From: Pisolithus tinctorius
Lineage: Eukaryota > Basidiomycota > Agaricomycetes > Boletales > Pisolithaceae
Direction: 5' to 3'
DNA: 64,000 nt
NCBI GenBank assembly: GCA_024663395.1
Contig: JANFAH010000001.1
Location: 3,844,001-3,908,000 of the forward strand
The notes under the pieces are model-generated. The model was not told the DNA's origin and searched no databases. It worked only from the letters and a program-made list of their open reading frames with translations. Shown one piece after another: positions 55,859-64,000 of this stretch; the first letter of the stretch is position 1, and each line of letters starts with the position of its first letter. The position numbers and the translations under genes were made by a program.

Positions 55859-58320
55859 TTAAGCGAGCTTGTGTTGTGTTGCTCTCGGAGGGTTCTTCGT
55901 GCGGTAGAACGCAAGCGCATGCTCAACTGCATCAAGGACAGGTTTCATCGCCTGGCGGGCCCTTTGGATTGGGTTATGCATAAAACTAAGAAAGATACGT
56001 ACCACCTCAACGGCAGTGCCATCCACACCTTCAGCCTGTGCGACGCGGACGAGGGCATCGACCTTTTCACGAGTCCCAGCAAGGTAACTCGCCATTTTCG
56101 CTGCTTTGGCTGAACGCTGGGCAGGAGAGGGAGCGAAGGGAGTATCTGTGGGTGGAGGACATGTCGCGCCCCAGAACTGGCGTAGGAATTCATTCGCAGC
56201 AGTCTGACATGTTGTAAGCTGGCGGAAAAGAGCTGGAGGTAAGCTATCTAGATTGGATTATGTTAAGAATTAGTAAGTGTGAGTAGGTTAAAGGGAAGTA
56301 TGTACTCTTCTTCGTTTTCGTGTCAAGGCGTGCCGTCACATTTTGTGTCATAGACAATAGAGCAGTGTCAGCAGCCTTCCGCTCGAGGCGTAGCTGGACC
56401 GGGATGAAAGATTCAGTCACGCGCATCAGCAGGAAATTTCCATACATTCCACAGCACACCGTCAGGTACATACCTGGTTGAAGCGCACATCCCAACCCTC
56501 CAGCTCTCGTCTCAAGTTAGCATATGCTGCAGAAACATCCACAGGCTGCGACGGTGCCTGCTCTGCTGCTACGCCACGCATGAGTTGCCCCTCGAAGTAG
56601 CGCTGGCGATCCTGCATTTCAAGAAGGATCCCGATGGATGACTCGGGGTCTCGGAGGTCTTCCAACTCTATCTGAGAAAAGCTGTCCTATACGTGAGGAA
56701 ATTTTCAGTGAGGCAGAAAAGATATGCAAGGCGCATATAAGGGTGCAGAGACTAACCTGGCTATCACCCTCAGCCCGCTGCCGCTTGAGTGGGGGGCTGT
56801 CTCCTCTGTGATTACACAAAACAGTGGTCTCGAAGAATGGATGGGAAATGGTAAAAAACTTACAGCGTGGAGTTAAGTAACCGCTCGGAATGATCATTAA
56901 ATTTACGGATGAGGGGAAGAACACCACGCTGGCGACCTGCCCGCATCGTGATATCCCTTTCGTTTCCTGTCTGCATTGTACAAACCCAGAAGTTAGAGTA
57001 CGGGTACAGGAGCGCTACATGTAGACGTACATACCTCCGCATGGTCTTCAAGGGTAGCACCAAGGCTGATGTACAAGTCTGCTACTTCTTCGCGAGGCCG
57101 TTTTGGTTCCAACCCTGTTAGGCAAAATAGGGGCGGTGAACACGGATAAAACGTCAAAAAAAGAAATAGCATCAACTGACCATCATCGTCTTTCTCAAGG
57201 TACTTGTCGAAAATAGGATCGTCCTTTACGACGTGCTGTGTTGCTGAAGACCTTATCGAAGCTCGGTGCGCATTGAAAAGCTTTGATTGGAAATAACGTT
57301 TCCAGAATTCTGCTTCAGATAGCTAAACTCAACGCATGTATTCGATATTAACAGAGTAACAATAGGTGAAGGTACGAACCTTGCTAGGAACATTTTCACT
57401 GTACGCTTTGGCGACGACGGGATACTCTTCAAATATATCATGCACCAGTTGCGGAGTAATCACGATCTTTACTTCCCCACCCTCGACAGTTTGGGGTCGC
57501 GGGTCAACAAGTTGTCCCGGTCGCCCTCGCTTCTGTGCCTCGACGGCTGCCTGTGCAAGCAGGAGGTGCTTTAAATGGTTCATGTTGTGCATGTAAACGA
57601 GATACATCCACTGTTAAGAATGAAGAGAACGACGTACCTCCCTACCCTCCCAGAACTCGCTCTCTGTAATTTGACCCGTCATTACAAGGTCTTTGTGCAA
57701 AGCCAACAGTTCTGGATTCGACATGAGCACTTTCTTTCTTAGTCTGAAGTCGCTGGCGGCGTCTGCGCCTGGTACCAAGGGTGACCGACCATCGCTCGCC
57801 ACAGAGGTCGCCCTCGAGGCAGAGGCTCTGGACACTGGTACTGTCAGGGGCGTGCTTGGCTTAGAAGACGCGAGAGAGGCATTGGCGGTCACCGGAGGTT
57901 TTGGGGTTACTGCACCAGGCGGGGGCGGGGCGGCACCGGTCCCACTGCGATTGCGACTTATGACGTTCGTAAGCTCGGACTTGAAAGTCTCTCTTTCTGC
58001 CAGCGCCACTGTCTGGGGCTCGGACGAGAAAGTGAAGTTGTGACCTGCATCATCATTGACGAGACCGAGCTTGAGGCGAACCTGCGCTGCGCCTTCCTTG
58101 CTACAAAAGAGGGCTGCTCGCGAAAGATCGAGTCAGTTCCCAAAGACACGGATGCCAACGAGACACGCATCCGTCACTAACACGCAGCGTCCTGCAGAGG
58201 AATTTTCACGGAGGGTGCTTTCTTTCCATCTTGTGTCCATTGAAGGTGCGTGTCGGTGAATTCTAGGGTGCCAAGTTGCTTCTTGTACGAGGCCTTAGCA
58301 GTGCAGACGATGGCTGGCAT
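55859..58320 (-). CDS. TFB1: TFIIH core subunit TFB1 (p62)
   Basis: Core TFIIH subunit for transcription initiation and nucleotide excision repair. A multi-exon gene of about 600 codons. It starts MPAIVCTAKASYKKQLGTLE; the PH domain follows (LEFTDTHLQWTQDGKKAPSV, FCSKEGAAQVRLKLGLVNDD), then a Pro/Ser linker, two BSD domains (SNPELLALHKDLVMTGQITE with EFWEGRE; LSEAEFWKRYFQSKLF) and C-terminal helical regions (NERDITMRAGRQRGVLPLIR; RNPSS-like tail to KLA). The stop is at 55859-55861. The start is 125 bp from the divergent phosphatase gene. Individual introns in the C-terminal half were not all resolved. Confidence 0.93.
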
Positions 58321-58445
58321 CCGAGTCTCGGGAGCAGACTGTCACCGGTCCACCCAACGCAATTTCAAAGTTACCCAGTTGGTGCTTGTGGCGGCAACGA
58401 CTTTTACCGCTCGCTCACTTTTGACATCGGCCTACAGTATACCCC
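58321..58445. promoter_or_regulatory. 125-bp shared upstream region of TFB1 and phosphatase genes
   Basis: Only 125 bp separate the two divergent start codons. No TATA box is seen. It contains the word CCACCCAACG and a CCAG/TTGG-type symmetry, of unknown meaning. Confidence 0.5.
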
Positions 58446-59577
58446 ATGGTCTCAGATATCCAGCGGCAGCTGGTCGTGTTTGATTTCGACTGGTAATTCA
58501 TGATGAACATTGTCTGATGCCACTGTGTCACTAATCATTGGGCCCGGTTAGGTCCATGGCAGACCAGGACACAGATCGTTGGGTCTTTGAAGTCCTCGCT
58601 CCTGATATCCGTAGGAAAATGAAATCACTCAAGGACGAAATCCAATGGACAGACTTAGTGTGAGTGTGAGTCGTCGTCTACCTATTGCTCTGCTCTGCAT
58701 TGCAGATCTATCTATCCCTCCATGCCGCTGGTATTCTGAAAACTTTCCGTTGCTCCGTAAAGAGCCCAATCCTTGGAAGAGCTTCACCAGCGTGGGAAGA
58801 CGAGAGAAGACATCGAGAATGCCCTTAGAATAATGCCTTTCGTGTGTCTCAGCACTCTGTGATACCCGGGCTGATCTAACGAGTTCGCAGCATCCGGCCA
58901 TGGTTAGGGCCATCTCTAATCTCAAGAACGCATCCAGTCCCACCACTACGTTCTTTTGCCTGTCGAATGCAAATTCCGTGTTCATATCCACCATTCTCGA
59001 GGTAAACCCTGAAGCACATTCCCGATAAATCCGATACTCATTCTTGAGTATCAGTCCAAGGGCCTTTCAAACGTATTCGAGGAGATCATTACCAACCCCG
59101 CTTCCTTCGAGCCTTCTGGTCTGCTTAAGCTTTGCAGGCGAGTTGACCCTACCGGTCCACAACATCTGTGCAAAGTCGGATGCAGTCCCAACATGTGTAA
59201 AGGTTTGTGCAGGCATGGCGTACTCGTGCAGTCGACTCTGAGAGCTTCTCGGTCCAGGGGAAGAACTAGTGGCATTCCTTGCTCGTCACCAGCCGATGTA
59301 CGACCGTATCATCTATATCGGGGATGGCGCAAACGATTTTTGTCCAATCCTTCGTATGCGAAGGTCCGTGTTTTTTTACCCTTCCAACTCCTTCATGCAT
59401 TCAATGCTCGCTGCTGACCTTTCTCATTACAGTCAGGATATCATCCTCTGTCGTCGCTTCCGTGGCTTGGAACGTCGGATAGCCCAGGAAGGAGAGAAGG
59501 AAGGTCTCAAATGTCAAGTACGATTCTGGGCGGGTGCCTGGGAGGTGGAAGAGATTTTCGGGGAACTATCCAACTGA
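58446..59577 (+). CDS. PHOSPHO1/2-type HAD phosphatase
   Basis: HAD-superfamily hydrolase of the PHOSPHO (phosphoethanolamine/phosphocholine or pyridoxal phosphate phosphatase) group. Several exons, the first at 58446-58492, stop at 59575-59577, about 260 codons. The nucleophile motif spans an intron: VVFDFDW/S followed by MADQDTDRW. ELHQRGKTREDIENALRIMP is the cap helix; FFCLSNANSVFISTILE holds the second motif (Ser/Asn); IIYIGDGANDFCPILRM is the metal-binding motif with paired aspartates. The region 59130-59250 contains CxxC/H pairs typical of the family (CKVGCSPNMCKG). The exact substrate cannot be told from sequence. Confidence 0.9.
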
Positions 59578-59940
59578 GTCGGACCCTTGCCCTGCTCAAC
59601 CAGGGTGACGGAGAATCAGCAGGCACAGGAGCCGAGACCTTAGACCTTGACTTCTCCTACCTGCAGATATGCATAGCATCCGAACGTACCGTAGAGTTGG
59701 ACGCATGTATGTTGAAGAGTGGTTGAATTGCGACAGTAGTGTTAAAACACGTAGAGCCGTAAAGATGTCGTGTAAATGAGTTGAATTGCGGGGGTGAACA
59801 AAAAGGAGGAAACCCTCTGACATCTGGCAGGCCAACAGACAATGAACTTGTGGGGGCAAAGGTGTGCAACACTTGGGCACACGGGTAAAACGTAAGTGGT
59901 AGACGGTACATAAATAAATGGCGGGTGGCATACAGGTTCA
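59578..59940. other. Intergenic between convergent genes, no gene seen
   Basis: 363 bp, 3' flanks of the phosphatase and YAK1-like genes. Frames here on the minus strand are short and unsupported. Confidence 0.5.

Positions 59941-64000
<4,060 letters not shown>

Overview
The window is nuclear DNA of a filamentous basidiomycete, most likely an Agaricomycete; I cannot name the species. The evidence is dense genes with many 50-70 nt GT-AG introns carrying CTRAY-type branch sites, fungal gene families (MRI1, hormone-sensitive-lipase-like hydrolase, ERT1, PEX5, BRE1, CASP/COY1, TFB1, YAK1, an allantoicase/ureidoglycolate lyase fusion), and a Plavaka-type DNA transposon typical of mushroom-forming fungi.

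Positions 1 to about 25,655 are a transposon graveyard built as nested insertions. An old LINE (reverse transcriptase plus RNase H) is the base layer. It was hit by a Tc1/mariner element (2466-4036, TA duplication) and by two copies of an unclassified 1.8-kb repeat (here 'X'). The second X copy was hit by a chromodomain Ty3/Gypsy retrotransposon (5' LTR 4472-4870, duplication GAAAG). Its 3' LTR was then split by a 10.4-kb Plavaka-like element (10664-21059, terminal repeats TGTCRCAAATTT, duplication TA), which itself carries a further insertion of about 590 bp. Everything except the Plavaka layer is strongly CpG-poor. The differences between the two LTRs are mostly TG/CA swaps, and several premature stops look like CGA to TGA changes, so the older layers seem to have decayed through CpG deamination. 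The Plavaka element has normal CpG content. Its transposase is broken, but it carries an apparently intact 575-codon accessory gene and two or three smaller gene-like cargo models.

From about 25,655 the sequence is ordinary gene-rich DNA. In order: MRI1 methylthioribose-1-phosphate isomerase (-), HSL-family hydrolase (+), three-finger C2H2 factor (+), dihydrofolate reductase (+), PEX5 (+), a small unknown gene (-), PRA1/Yip3 (+), ERT1 gluconeogenesis regulator (-), HemK/Mtq1-type methyltransferase (+), a small unknown two-exon gene (-), bifunctional allantoicase/ureidoglycolate lyase (+), BRE1 (+), mitochondrial uS9 (-), CASP/COY1 (+), TFB1 (-), a PHOSPHO-type HAD phosphatase (+) and the 3' part of YAK1 (-, running off the end).

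The host genes are mostly housekeeping and do not form one pathway. Several are head-to-head pairs with very short shared upstream regions (uS9m/CASP 137 bp, TFB1/PHOSPHO 125 bp, MRI1/HSL 282 bp, ERT1/HemK 397 bp). Splice models were made by hand from the sequence and family knowledge; reading frames close across all junctions given explicitly.
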